From Thiosulfatihalobacter marinus (GTDB lineage Bacteria; Pseudomonadota; Alphaproteobacteria; Rhodobacterales; Rhodobacteraceae): DNA of 64,000 nt. The notes beneath the pieces are model-generated. The model was not told the DNA's origin. It was given only the letters and a program-made list of their open reading frames with translations, and ran no database searches. The DNA is taken from the NCBI RefSeq assembly GCF_016019955.1, contig NZ_JAECRZ010000007.1:124001-188000 (forward strand). Direction: 5' to 3'. This document shows, in pieces, positions 52,214 to 61,897 of the stretch; position 1 is the stretch's first letter, and every line of letters starts with the position of its first letter. The translations under genes and the position numbers were made by a program.

Positions 52214-54958
52214 TCAGCTTTCGGGGCTGTTGGCGCCTTGACTTTCGTCACCTTCCTGCTGTTCGGCAATCCGTGCGACCGAGACCACTTCTTCGCCGCG
52301 CCCGGTGTTGAAGACGCGCACGCCCCCGGCGCTGCGGGAGCGGAAGGAGATGCCATCGACCGGCACACGGATGGATTGCCCCTTGGATGTGGCAAGCATG
52401 ATCTGATCGCTCAGTTCGACGGGGAACGACGCCACAAGCTGACCGCCGCGCATGGCCTTGTCCATGGCTGCCACGCCCTGTCCGCCGCGCCCGCGCACGG
52501 GGTAATCATGGCTGGAGCTGAGTTTGCCCGCGCCCTGGGCAGTGATGGTGAGGATCAGGTTTTCGGCGGCCGACATTTCGGCATAGCGCGCCTGAGGCAA
52601 TTCGCCGGCGGGCCCGTCTTCCTCTTCGCTGTCATCTTCGGTCACGCCCGCGACGAGGCGGCGCATCTTGAGATAGGCGGCGCGTTCCTCGGCGCTGGCG
52701 TCGAAGTGGCGGATCACCGACATGGAGACCACGCGATCCTTGCCGGACAGGCGAATGCCGCGCACACCGGTGGATTTGCGCCCCTTGAAGACGCGCACTT
52801 CGGTTGTCGGGAAGCGGATCGCGCGCCCCGCATTGGTGACAAGCATGATGTCATCGTCTTCGGAGCAGATGCGCGCGTTCACCAGTTCGACACCGTCGGG
52901 AAGGTCCATGGCGATCTTGCCATTGCGCATCACGTTGGTGAAATCGGACAGCGCGTTGCGGCGCACGTCGCCGGCACTTGTGGCAAAGAATATCTGGAGG
53001 TCGGCCCAGTCTTCTTCGGGCACGTCAACCGGCATGATCGCGGCGATCGATACGCCCTGCGGGATCGGCAGGATGTTGACGATGGCCTTGCCCTTGGACG
53101 TGCGTCCGCCCAGCGGCAGGCGCCATGTCTTGAGCTTGTAGGCCATGCCGTCCGTGGTGAAGAACAGAAGCTGCGTATGGGTATTGGCCACGAAAAGCGT
53201 GGTGACGACATCCTCTTCCTTGGTAGCCATGCCCGACAGACCCTTGCCGCCGCGTTTCTGGGCGCGGAAATCGGTCAGGCGGGTGCGCTTGATGTAGCCG
53301 CCAGACGTGACGGTCACGACCATGTCTTCGCGCTCGATGAGGTCTTCGTCTTCCATGTCGCCGGACCAGTCGCTGATTTCGGTGCGGCGGGGCACGGCGA
53401 ACTGGTCCTTGACCTCTTGCAGCTCATGGGAAATCAGCTCCATGATGCGTTCGCGCGAGCCAAGGATTTCCAGATATTCCTTGATCTTGCCGGCCAGATC
53501 TTCAAGTTCGCCGGTGACTTCCTTGACGCCGATCTGGGTCAGGCGTTGCAGGCGCAGGTCAAGGATGGCGCGGGCCTGGATTTCGCTGAGATTATAGGTG
53601 CCGTCGTCGTTGACCGGGTGCAGCGGATCGTCGATCAGTTTCAGATAGGGCACGATCTCGCCCGCGGGCCAGCGGCGTTCCATCAGACGGGCGCGCGCCT
53701 CGGCGGCATCGGCGGAGGAGCGAATGGTGGCAACCACCTCGTCCACATTGCTGACAGCGACGGCCAGGCCGCACAGCACGTGGCTGCGTTCGCGGGCGCG
53801 GCGCAGATCATAAGCCGTGCGACGCGCAACAACTTCCTCGCGGAAGTCTATGAAAGATGTCAGAAATTTGCGAAGGGTCAGCTGTTCGGGGCGGCCGCCG
53901 TTCAGGGCCAGCATGTTGCAGCCAAAAGAGGTTTGCATCGGGGTAAAGCGGAACAGCTGGTTCAGCACCACCTCGGCGGTGGCATCGCGTTTCAGTTCGA
54001 CCACCACACGGACGCCCTGACGGTCGGATTCGTCCTGGACATGGGCGATGCCCTCGATCCGTTTCTCGCGCGCGGCTTCGGCGATCTTTTCGATCATCGA
54101 CGCCTTGTTCACCTGATAGGGGATCTCGTCGATGACAATGGCATAGCGATCCTTGCGGATTTCCTCGACCCGGGTCCTGGAACGGATGATGACGCTGCCA
54201 CGGCCCTCCAGATAGGCCTTGCGCGCGCCGGAGCGGCCCAGAAGGATGCCGCCGGTGGGGAAATCGGGGCCGGGAACGTAGTGGATCAGCTGTTCGCTGG
54301 TCAGATCCGGATCGTCGATCAGGGCCAGGGTGGCATCAATCACTTCGCCCAGATTGTGGGGCGGGATATTGGTGGCCATGCCCACGGCGATACCGCCCGC
54401 GCCATTGACCAGCATGTTCGGAAAACGCGCCGGCAGAACCGTTGGTTCGCGGTCCTTGCCATCATAGTTGTCCTGGAAATCGACGGTTTCCTTTTCGATA
54501 TCGGACAGCATGTACGCCGCCGGCTTGTCCATGCGCACTTCGGTATACCGCATGGCGGCGGGGTTATCGCCGTCCATCGACCCAAAGTTGCCCTGGCCGT
54601 CCAGAAGCGGCAGCGACATCGAGAAATCCTGTGCCATGCGTACCAGGGCATCGTAGATCGCGCTGTCGCCATGGGGATGGTATTTACCCATGACATCGCC
54701 AACCGGACGGGCCGATTTGCGATAGGGCTTGTCATGCCCGTTGCCGGTTTCGTGCATGGCATAAAGAATGCGCCGGTGCACGGGTTTGAGGCCGTCGCGC
54801 AGATCGGGAATGGCGCGGCTGACGATCACGCTCATCGCGTAATCGAGATAGGACGCGCGCATCTCCTCTTCGATCGTGACGGTCGGGCCGTCATGATGCA
54901 TCCGCTCGTGGATCGGAGATTCGTCTTCGTTTTCAGGGGTTTCCGGCGTGTCGCTCAA
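52214..54958 (-). CDS. gyrA: DNA gyrase subunit A
   Basis: DNA-cutting subunit of gyrase. The 914-aa protein has the winged-helix/tower with catalytic Tyr138 ([10 protein letters not shown]), and six C-terminal GyrA blades, including the GyrA-box QRRGGKG-like [11 protein letters not shown]. Positions equal to E. coli Ser83 and Asp87 are Ser99 and Asp103, so no classical quinolone-resistance change is seen. The only in-frame start that gives the family N-terminus ([10 protein letters not shown]) is TTG 54958, a rare start codon for such a gene. Confidence 0.95.
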   Translation of the reverse strand: MSDTPETPENEDESPIHERMHHDGPTVTIEEEMRASYLDYAMSVIVSRAIPDLRDGLKPVHRRILYAMHETGNGHDKPYRKSARPVGDVMGKYHPHGDSAIYDALVRMAQDFSMSLPLLDGQGNFGSMDGDNPAAMRYTEVRMDKPAAYMLSDIEKETVDFQDNYDGKDREPTVLPARFPNMLVNGAGGIAVGMATNIPPHNLGEVIDATLALIDDPDLTSEQLIHYVPGPDFPTGGILLGRSGARKAYLEGRGSVIIRSRTRVEEIRKDRYAIVIDEIPYQVNKASMIEKIAEAAREKRIEGIAHVQDESDRQGVRVVVELKRDATAEVVLNQLFRFTPMQTSFGCNMLALNGGRPEQLTLRKFLTSFIDFREEVVARRTAYDLRRARERSHVLCGLAVAVSNVDEVVATIRSSADAAEARARLMERRWPAGEIVPYLKLIDDPLHPVNDDGTYNLSEIQARAILDLRLQRLTQIGVKEVTGELEDLAGKIKEYLEILGSRERIMELISHELQEVKDQFAVPRRTEISDWSGDMEDEDLIEREDMVVTVTSGGYIKRTRLTDFRAQKRGGKGLSGMATKEEDVVTTLFVANTHTQLLFFTTDGMAYKLKTWRLPLGGRTSKGKAIVNILPIPQGVSIAAIMPVDVPEEDWADLQIFFATSAGDVRRNALSDFTNVMRNGKIAMDLPDGVELVNARICSEDDDIMLVTNAGRAIRFPTTEVRVFKGRKSTGVRGIRLSGKDRVVSMSVIRHFDASAEERAAYLKMRRLVAGVTEDDSEEEDGPAGELPQARYAEMSAAENLILTITAQGAGKLSSSHDYPVRGRGGQGVAAMDKAMRGGQLVASFPVELSDQIMLATSKGQSIRVPVDGISFRSRSAGGVRVFNTGRGEEVVSVARIAEQQEGDESQGANSPES

Positions 54959-55149
54959 GTCCTGTGCTCGCTTCTTTGTGGCGGTCCATATCTTGTTGTC
55001 ATGGGTATATCAGAGGCTGGATATAGGGTGCAATGGCGCAGGGCTGTTGCGGTTGGCACTGATCGCTGTGAAGTGATAACACACTGTTTTTATTGAAAAT
55101 TAAATTTGGACGCGGCATTCTGATTCCATCGAGAAGACAGGAGGCAAAC

Positions 55150-55422
55150 GTGACGCAAATGTCCGAAACCGAAATGATGCTGAAAGGCTATGGGCTGACC
55201 ACGGCGGAATTCTTTTATCATATGCCCGATCATGTTCACGTCCTGAACAGCTATGTCTGGCAGGACTACGATCTGGCGCCTGATCATCCGCGGCTGTTCG
55301 GGTTCATCGAATTCTGGCAGCGGGAACTGGACGGGCCATTGCATTCGGTGCGGTTTTCGCATCGCAAGATGATTTCGCCGGGGGAATGGCGCAATGTCGT
55401 GGGCGAGTTCCGGCTTCAGTAA
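55150..55422 (+). CDS. usg: Usg family protein
   Basis: A 90-aa protein of the alphaproteobacterial Usg family: MLKGYGLTTAEFFYHMPDH, YVWQDYDLAPDHPRLFGFIEFW, and LHSVRFSHRKMISPGEWR. The function is unknown. GTG 55150 is preferred because AGGAGG lies 5-6 nt before it; ATG 55159 is too far from that site. It is divergent from gyrA. Confidence 0.85.
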   Translation: MTQMSETEMMLKGYGLTTAEFFYHMPDHVHVLNSYVWQDYDLAPDHPRLFGFIEFWQRELDGPLHSVRFSHRKMISPGEWRNVVGEFRLQ

Positions 55423-55611
55423 TCCGGCCTGTACGTGCTTGGCTTGATGTGCTGTGATACCGGGCTGGCGAATTGGCGCGGCGGCCCAGGGCACGAAATA
55501 CTGGCGGTCGCCGGAGCTGAACTGACGTGACGTAGCGGCGGCGCAGAGCGTTTCGCGATCAGCGGGCGCTCTCGTATGCTGCCGTCAAACGGCGTCAGGA
55601 GAGAAAAAGCG

Positions 55612-56676
55612 ATGCAGCGATTGTTGGTGGATCAGGGCGACATTACCCGGACAAAAGTGGATAGCGTGGATTCCCCGGCGCTGGCGGACGGGCAGGCGCG
55701 GGTGGCGCTTCGCCGGTTTGCGCTGACCGCGAACAACGTGACCTATGCCGCCGCCGGCCATGTGATCGGCTATTGGAAGTTTTTTCCCAGCGGTGTGGAT
55801 GGACAGGGGCTGGTGCCGGTCTGGGGATTTGGCGAGGTGGTCGAAAGCAGATCAGAGGCGCTTGCGGTAAGCGAAAGGGTATACGGTTTTTTCCCGCTTG
55901 CCGGCGAGCTGGTGATGTTCCCGAAGGCCGTGGGCGAGGCCGTGGTCGAGGACGCCGCGCCGCACCGGGCCGATCTGCCACCGGTGTATAACCGCTATGT
56001 GCGAAGTGTCGCCGGGGCGGCGCATGACGAGGGCCTTCAGGCGTTGTTGCAGCCCTTGCTGGCCACGTCCTATCTGTTGTGTGACTGGTTGCAGGACAAT
56101 GATTTTTTTGAGGCAGAACAAGTAATTGTGGGGAGCGCTTCATCCAAGACGGGATTAGGGCTATGCAAGTTTCTGGCCGAAATCAGCCCGCGCCCGGTGC
56201 GCATCGTGGGGCTGACATCGCAAGGCAACGCGGCATTTGTGAAAGGGCTGGGGGCCTGTGACAGCGTCCTGACCTATGACCGGATCGAGGATCTGGACAC
56301 GGTGCCGTCAGTGTATGTGGACATGGCCGGAAACGCCGATGTCAAGGTGCGGTTGCATGCGCATCTGGACAGGCATTTGCGCCATTCCAGCGCGGTCGGC
56401 ACCAGCCATTGGGACCGTTTTCAGCCCCGGCAGGAACTGGCCGGGCCACGACCGCAGTTTTTCTTTGCACCCGCACAGATCGAAAAGCGCCGGGCCGATT
56501 GGGGGCCGGGGGTGATCGAACGCAGGATCGGCGCGGCCTGGAAACGCATTGCGGGGGAGGCGGGCGAATGGCTGGATTTGCGAACTCACACCGGAATTGC
56601 GGTGGCTGCCGGGGTGTATGACGACCTGGCGCAGGGGCGCGCGGCACCGCGCGACGGACATGTGATCGAGCTGTGA
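55612..56676 (+). CDS. DUF2855 family protein
   Basis: A 354-aa protein of the DUF2855 family, which has a distant MDR/zinc-free alcohol dehydrogenase fold. Recognisable parts are the N-terminal RRFALTANNVTYAAAGHVIGYWKFFP segment, VPVWGFGEVVES and a Rossmann-like half (VIVGSASSKTGLGLCKFL; VGLTSQGNAAFVKGLGACDSVLTYD; VYVDMAGNADV). Biochemical role unknown. ATG 55612 follows GGAGAG. Confidence 0.85.
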   Translation: MQRLLVDQGDITRTKVDSVDSPALADGQARVALRRFALTANNVTYAAAGHVIGYWKFFPSGVDGQGLVPVWGFGEVVESRSEALAVSERVYGFFPLAGELVMFPKAVGEAVVEDAAPHRADLPPVYNRYVRSVAGAAHDEGLQALLQPLLATSYLLCDWLQDNDFFEAEQVIVGSASSKTGLGLCKFLAEISPRPVRIVGLTSQGNAAFVKGLGACDSVLTYDRIEDLDTVPSVYVDMAGNADVKVRLHAHLDRHLRHSSAVGTSHWDRFQPRQELAGPRPQFFFAPAQIEKRRADWGPGVIERRIGAAWKRIAGEAGEWLDLRTHTGIAVAAGVYDDLAQGRAAPRDGHVIEL

Positions 56677-56687
56677 GCGCGGGGGCG

Positions 56688-57629
56688 TCAGGCCGAACAG
56701 GACGCCCCGCCCAGCACACAGAACTTGGCGCAATGGGGGTGGTTGAGTTGAACCGGGCCTTCGGCCTCGCGCAAGGTTGTGCCAAGATCGAACTGCGGAT
56801 CGTAAGGCAGCAACGTGCAGGCGATGACAGAGGGCGCGGCGGCGCCCTTGTGGCGCACCACCATGCGCGAGCTGGCGCACATGACATCCTTTGGCGATTT
56901 GCCCAGAATCCCCCAGCAGGCGGTGGTGATCTCGGGCACTTCGGCGGTTTCGTCCATTTCCGGAAACAGCACGGTTTGCGCCGGGTCTTGCGCGTCGATT
57001 TCAAAGCCGTGCCGGGCGTACAGGCGGGCGTATCCGGCGCGGGCGTCAGCCTGTGACTCGCCCCAGACGGTGCGCCCCGCGACAGTCATGCGGATGCCAT
57101 TGTCGCGCAGCCAGGCCATGCCTTCGAGCGTTCGCGCGAAACTGCCCGCGCCGCGTTCCTTGTCGTGCAGCGCGGCGCTGTGATGATCCACGGAGACGCG
57201 CAATGTCAGCCGCCGCCCATGCGCGGCGTTCAGTTGCGTCAGCCCCTCTCGGATACGTTTGCGCATCATGGGTTGCATCGCGTTGGTCAGGATCAGAACC
57301 TCGTAGCCGCGATCCAGCGCGTGACGCGCCATTTCGATCATTTCGGGATTCATGAATGGTTCGCCACCGGTGAAACCGATTTCCCGCGCTCCCCAGTTCC
57401 GTTCGTCCAGCTGATCCAGAAAGTGATCCACCTCGGCCGCGGTCAGATAGACAAGCGCGTCATTGGTTGGCGAACTGAGGATGTAACAGTTCGTGCATTC
57501 GATATTACACAATGTTCCGGTATTGAACCAAAGGGTCTGCGGATCGCTGAGCGCAACATGGGCGCGTGTTTCACCCTTGGCGGTGATGAAAGGGTCAACG
57601 AACTTGCCGCAGTTGGTGTGGTCTTTCAT
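56688..57629 (-). CDS. radical SAM protein
   Basis: A 313-aa radical SAM protein. The [4Fe-4S] motif is CNIECTNC (C-x3-C-x2-C, residues about 41-48), followed by EIGFTGGEPFMNPEM. The C-terminal cysteines (TTACWG, MCASSRM, CTLLPYD, HCAKFCVLGGASC) suggest auxiliary iron-sulfur clusters. It resembles uncharacterised SPASM-like proteins; the substrate is unknown. It is divergent from zwf, with 228 bp between them, and convergent with the DUF2855 gene. Confidence 0.87.
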   Translation of the reverse strand: MKDHTNCGKFVDPFITAKGETRAHVALSDPQTLWFNTGTLCNIECTNCYILSSPTNDALVYLTAAEVDHFLDQLDERNWGAREIGFTGGEPFMNPEMIEMARHALDRGYEVLILTNAMQPMMRKRIREGLTQLNAAHGRRLTLRVSVDHHSAALHDKERGAGSFARTLEGMAWLRDNGIRMTVAGRTVWGESQADARAGYARLYARHGFEIDAQDPAQTVLFPEMDETAEVPEITTACWGILGKSPKDVMCASSRMVVRHKGAAAPSVIACTLLPYDPQFDLGTTLREAEGPVQLNHPHCAKFCVLGGASCSA

Positions 57630-57734
57630 GTCTTGTCGTTCCCGTTTTCCTTGTGCTTACCTAGCCAATCCATTGAAGCAGGAAAACAGGTGTGTCGCCG
57701 GCTGACACAGTTGTGAAGCCGGGTTGCGGTGATA

Positions 57735-57768
57735 GTATCGATATGATACCGAATACGTTAGCGCTAAC
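57735..57768. promoter_or_regulatory. LacI-type operator upstream of zwf
   Basis: GTTAGCGCTAAC (57757-57768) is a perfect 12-bp palindrome of the LacI/GalR class with a central CG. GTATC-gatat-GATAC (57735-57749) is a second inverted repeat just upstream. Together they lie 90-123 bp before the zwf start, between zwf and the radical SAM gene. Confidence 0.65.
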
Positions 57769-57857
57769 GGAAGACGGTAGAGAAAGCGGAAAAGACGGAA
57801 AGCGATAACATGGACCGCGTGGGAACACGGGGGCCGCACAGGAAAGCGACAGGGCAA

Positions 57858-59309
57858 ATGGTTTCGCGCACAATTCCGGTCGACGCGTTCGACCTGATCA
57901 TTTTTGGCGGCACGGGCGATCTGGCACGCCGCAAGATTCTCCCGGCCTTGTTCAAGCGATTCTGTGCCGGGCAGATGCCGGCGCCGTCGCGTCTGATCGG
58001 TGCGGCACGTGCCGAAATGAGCGCGGCCGACTATCGTGAAATTGCGCGGGCCGCGCTGTTGGAATTTGCCGGCGAAGCGGCGCTGGACGATGCCTCTGTC
58101 ACCGAATTCTGCCAGACACTTGAATATGTTGCGGTGGACGCACGGGACGGGCGGGGCTGGGATGACCTGTCCGCGATGCTGACGGATGGCCCGGTGCGCG
58201 CGTTCTATTATTCGGTTGGTCCGGGGCTGTTTTCGGATCTGTCCGCCCGGCTGCACAAACACGGGCTGGTGAATGCCGAAACGCGGATCGTGGTCGAGAA
58301 ACCATTTGGGCACGATCTGGACAGCGCGCGCGGGCTGAACCGCGAACTGGCACAGCATTTCGATGAAAGTCAGATCTACCGGATCGATCACTACCTGGGC
58401 AAGGAAACCGTGCAGAACCTGATGGCGGTGCGGTTTGGCAACATGCTGTTCGAGCCGCTGTGGAACGCGCAGTATATCGACCATATCCAGATCACCGTGG
58501 CCGAAACGGTGGGCGTGGGCGGACGCGGCGAGTATTACGAGAACGCCGGGGCCATGCGCGACATGATGCAGAATCACCTGATGCAGCTGCTGTGTCTGAT
58601 CGCGATGGAGCCGCCCGCCATGTTCGAACCGGACGCGGTGCGGGACGAAAAGCTGAAGGTTATCCGCGCGCTGGACGTGGTGCAGCCGCACCATATCGTG
58701 CGTGGCCAGTACACGGCGGCGGACGGCTATTCCAGCTATCGCGAGGATGTGGGCAATCCGCGCTCGAAAACCGAAAGTTTCATCGCGCTGAAATGCCACC
58801 TGAACAACTGGCGATGGGCGGGAACGCCGTTTTACCTTCGTACCGGCAAAAGGTTAAAGGAGCGTGACAGCGAGATCACGGTGGTGTTCAAGGACACGCC
58901 GCATTCGATTTTTGGTCCCGAGGCGGGGCGGCATCGCAACGAACTGACCATCCAGTTGCAGCCCGACGAGGGCATCACGCTGGGTGTGACGATCAAGGAG
59001 CCGGGTCCGGGCGGGATGCGGCTGATTGACGTGCCGTTGGACATGAGCTTTGCCGAGGCGCTGGGACCGGATGCCGACACGCCCGACGCCTATGAACGGC
59101 TGATCATGGACGTGATCCGGGGCAATCAGACGCTGTTCATGCGCAACGACGAGGTAGAAGCCGCCTGGGCCTGGACCGACCCGATCATCCGGGGCTGGGA
59201 AGCGCGGGGAGATGCGCCCAAACCTTATGATTCCTTTTCGGCCGGTCCGGACGACGCGGCCCTGCTGATGCGCCGGGATGGACGTGAATGGAGGGGGATT
59301 ACCCATTGA
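57858..59309 (+). CDS. zwf: glucose-6-phosphate 1-dehydrogenase
   Basis: First enzyme of the oxidative pentose phosphate and Entner-Doudoroff routes. The 483-aa protein has the cofactor motif IFGGTGDLARRK (residues about 14-25), the active site RIDHYLGKETVQN, and RFGNMLFEPLWN. ATG 57858 is chosen (AGGGC leader); the frame reaches ATG 57810. It is the first gene of zwf-pgl-pgi and lies under a LacI-type palindrome. Confidence 0.95.
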   Translation: MVSRTIPVDAFDLIIFGGTGDLARRKILPALFKRFCAGQMPAPSRLIGAARAEMSAADYREIARAALLEFAGEAALDDASVTEFCQTLEYVAVDARDGRGWDDLSAMLTDGPVRAFYYSVGPGLFSDLSARLHKHGLVNAETRIVVEKPFGHDLDSARGLNRELAQHFDESQIYRIDHYLGKETVQNLMAVRFGNMLFEPLWNAQYIDHIQITVAETVGVGGRGEYYENAGAMRDMMQNHLMQLLCLIAMEPPAMFEPDAVRDEKLKVIRALDVVQPHHIVRGQYTAADGYSSYREDVGNPRSKTESFIALKCHLNNWRWAGTPFYLRTGKRLKERDSEITVVFKDTPHSIFGPEAGRHRNELTIQLQPDEGITLGVTIKEPGPGGMRLIDVPLDMSFAEALGPDADTPDAYERLIMDVIRGNQTLFMRNDEVEAAWAWTDPIIRGWEARGDAPKPYDSFSAGPDDAALLMRRDGREWRGITH

Positions 59310-59977
59310 AATTGAAAAGCTATCCTGATTTCGAGATGATGGCGATCGATGTCGCGAACGCGCTGGCCGACGATCTGGCCGAGGCGCTTCATCATGACGA
59401 CCGCGCGCTGCTTGGGGTTGCGGGCGGCACCACGCCGGGGCCGGTTTTTGACGCGCTGAGCGCCGCAGACCTTGACTGGGAGCGGATCGACGTGATGCTG
59501 ACGGACGAGCGGTGGGTGCCCGAGGATCACGAACGGTCCAACGCAAGGTTGATCAAGGAGCGATTGCTGGTCAACCGCGCCATGCCGGCGCGATTTCTGC
59601 CGCTTTATGCCCCGGCAAGGGCGCCCGAATCCGTGCTGGCCGATCTGGAGGCCATGATTGCACCGGCTTTGCCGATGGCCGCGGTTCTGTTGGGGATGGG
59701 GGCGGACATGCACACGGCCTCGTTGTTTCCCGGCTCTGACGGGTTGAGCGAGGCGCTGGCAACGGATGCGCCGATTCTGGTGCCGATACGCCGCGACGAT
59801 CTGCCCGATACCCGTGTGACAGTGTCGGCGCGCGTGTTGGACGGGGCGGTGCGCAAGCATGTGCTGATACGTGGACAAGACAAGCGCCGTGCGCTGGAAA
59901 TGGCGGCGGGTTTGTCGCGGGAAGAGGCGCCGATCCGGGCTGTTCTGAGTGGCGCGCAGGTTCATTGGTCGGAGTGA
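59306..59977 (+). CDS. pgl: 6-phosphogluconolactonase
   Basis: Hydrolyses 6-phosphogluconolactone. The 223-aa protein has the SugarP_isomerase fold with LGVAGGTTPGPVFDAL, MLTDERWVPEDHERSN and GMGADMHTASLFPGS. The start is set at TTG 59306, whose TGA overlaps the zwf stop, because GGAGGGGG lies at the right distance (59290-59297); ATG 59288 would place that site inside the gene. This is a translationally coupled non-ATG start. Confidence 0.9.
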   Translation: MKLKSYPDFEMMAIDVANALADDLAEALHHDDRALLGVAGGTTPGPVFDALSAADLDWERIDVMLTDERWVPEDHERSNARLIKERLLVNRAMPARFLPLYAPARAPESVLADLEAMIAPALPMAAVLLGMGADMHTASLFPGSDGLSEALATDAPILVPIRRDDLPDTRVTVSARVLDGAVRKHVLIRGQDKRRALEMAAGLSREEAPIRAVLSGAQVHWSE

Positions 59978-59982
59978 TTGAG

Positions 59983-61584
59983 ATGTGGAAGAAACTGGAC
60001 GGGATGCGGGATGCGGCGCGGACGCGATCCATTGCGCAATTGTTCGAAGGCGACAGTGGGCGCGCGCGCGAATTTGCGCTGAATGTGGATGGTCTGCTGT
60101 TTGACTATTCCAAGACCAGCCTTGACGCAGAGGGACGGAATGCCCTGCTGGAGCTGGCCGGGGCAGCCGATGTTTGTGGCCGCCGCGCCGCGATGTTCGG
60201 CGGAGTCCGTATCAACGAGACAGAGGAGCGCGCCGTTCTCCACACGGCATTGCGCAATCTTGACGGAAGCGCTGTTGAACTGGATGGACAGGACGTGATG
60301 CCCGGCATCCGGGACACGCGTACCCGTATGGCGGCCCTTGCGCAAGCCGTGCGCGACGGCAGTTTTCCGGGCGATGGGGGCAGGATCAAGGATGTTGTAA
60401 ATATCGGCATTGGCGGGTCCGATCTGGGCCCGGTGATGGCGGTGAAGGCCCTGGCGCCTTATCATGACGGGCCTAGATGCCATTTCATTTCCAACGTGGA
60501 CGGCGCGGATCTGACCGACACGCTGGCGCCGCTGGACCCGCGCACCACGCTGGTTCTGGTTGCGTCAAAGACATTCACCACGCAGGAAACAATGTTGAAT
60601 GCCCGTTCAGCCCTGAACTGGGCCGGAGGAAAAGACGCGCTGGGGCGGTTTGTGGCGATTTCGTCCGCAGTGGAGAAATGCGCCGAATTCGGGATCCCGC
60701 AAGAGCGTGTTTTCGGGTTCGGTGACTGGGTTGGCGGGCGGTATTCGGTTTGGGGGCCGGTCGGGTTTTCGCTGATGCTGGCCATCGGACCGGCGGCGTT
60801 CGAGAATTTCCTGGCGGGCGGGCAAGCCATGGATCGGCATTTCCGCGACGCACCGTTGGCCGCGAACCTGCCGGTCATGCTGGCGCTTGTCGGCTTGTGG
60901 AACCAGCAGGTCTGTGGCCATGGATCGCGTGCGGTTTTGCCTTATGAACAAAGGCTTGAGCGACTGCCGGCCTATTTGCAGCAGCTTGAAATGGAATCCA
61001 ACGGCAAGAGCGTGTCGCTGGACGGCACGCCGCTGGACAGGGTTGCGGGACCGGTTGTCTGGGGCGAGCCGGGCACCAACGGGCAGCACGCGTTTTACCA
61101 GTTGATTCACCAGGGCAGGCAGGTTGTGCCCTGTGAGTTCATGATTGGCGTTGAAGGCCACGAGCCGGAACTGATCGAACATCACCGGGCACTGGTGGCG
61201 AATTGCCTGGCCCAGTCCGAGGCGCTTTTGAAGGGGCGCAGCGAGGCCGAGGCGCGCGCACAGCTGGAGGCGCAGGGGATTGGCGGCGCGAAGTTGACGC
61301 AGTTGTCGCGGCACCGCGTTTTCCCGGGCAACCGGCCTTCGACCACGCTGGTGTACCCACGTCTAACCCCTTATGTTCTTGGACAAATCATCGCCCTGTA
61401 TGAACACCGTGTGTTTGTGGAAGGGGTGATCTATGGGATCAATTCGTTTGACCAATGGGGGGTGGAGCTGGGCAAGGAACTGGCGAACGGGTTGGTGCCG
61501 GCCATGACGGGCGGGCCGGTTCCCAAGGATGCCAGCGGTTCGACGAAAGCCTTGCTGGCGCATGTTCTGGGGCAGACGGGCTGA
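59983..61584 (+). CDS. pgi: glucose-6-phosphate isomerase
   Basis: Interconverts glucose 6-phosphate and fructose 6-phosphate. The 533-aa protein has VVNIGIGGSDLGPVM, SKTFTTQETMLNA, the signature GGRYSVWGPVGFSL and GEPGTNGQHAFYQLIHQG, with the catalytic glutamate/histidine regions intact. ATG 59983 has GGAG upstream, 5 nt after pgl. It completes the operon that feeds hexose phosphates to the Entner-Doudoroff pathway. Confidence 0.96.
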   Translation: MWKKLDGMRDAARTRSIAQLFEGDSGRAREFALNVDGLLFDYSKTSLDAEGRNALLELAGAADVCGRRAAMFGGVRINETEERAVLHTALRNLDGSAVELDGQDVMPGIRDTRTRMAALAQAVRDGSFPGDGGRIKDVVNIGIGGSDLGPVMAVKALAPYHDGPRCHFISNVDGADLTDTLAPLDPRTTLVLVASKTFTTQETMLNARSALNWAGGKDALGRFVAISSAVEKCAEFGIPQERVFGFGDWVGGRYSVWGPVGFSLMLAIGPAAFENFLAGGQAMDRHFRDAPLAANLPVMLALVGLWNQQVCGHGSRAVLPYEQRLERLPAYLQQLEMESNGKSVSLDGTPLDRVAGPVVWGEPGTNGQHAFYQLIHQGRQVVPCEFMIGVEGHEPELIEHHRALVANCLAQSEALLKGRSEAEARAQLEAQGIGGAKLTQLSRHRVFPGNRPSTTLVYPRLTPYVLGQIIALYEHRVFVEGVIYGINSFDQWGVELGKELANGLVPAMTGGPVPKDASGSTKALLAHVLGQTG

Positions 61585-61591
61585 GGGCATC

Positions 61592-61665
61592 TGGAGCGGG
61601 TGAAGGGAATCGAACCCTCGTCGTCAGCTTGGGAAGCTGCTGCTCTACCATTGAGCTACACCCGC
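61592..61665 (-). tRNA. tRNA-Gly (anticodon CCC)
   Basis: Acceptor GCGGGTG/CACCCGC, D arm GCTC..GAGC, anticodon loop TTCCCAA with CCC, T arm AGGG-TTCGATT-CCCT and encoded CCA (61592-61594). It lies between pgi and RACo, on the opposite strand to pgi. Confidence 0.95.
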
Positions 61666-61777
61666 CGTGACGCTTTAGGTAGTGGAGCGGCGGGAGCGCG
61701 TCAAGCGGGGAAAAGGCGCCACCGGGGCAGATCGCACCGAATCGGGGGTTAACGCGTTGAACTGTGTGACAAAACCG

Positions 61778-61821
61778 GTTTCGGTATCACGTCGGCATGG
61801 CGTCGGTATCGCGTCGGTTCA
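61778..61821 (+). repeat. tandem 11-bp repeat array B
   Basis: Units TCGGTATC (partial), ACGTCGGCATG, GCGTCGGTATC and GCGTCGGTTCA follow without gaps from about 61781, matching array A at 22572-22603 in unit length and consensus (RCGTCGGTATY). It lies 77 nt downstream of the RACo stop. Confidence 0.55.
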
Positions 61822-61897
61822 AAGACGCGCGAACACTGCCTTTAACGAGGCGTCCGGCAGGGTGTCGGTTTCTTGAAATGTCCCTTGCCCGCGCGGC

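Noticed and set aside
52106..55096. Nearly 1000-codon open frame opposite gyrA, and similar long frames opposite nrdJ, pgi and others
   Set aside because: Antisense frames are long in high-GC DNA. The gyrA, nrdJ and pgi frames have full family motifs and the opposing frames have none.
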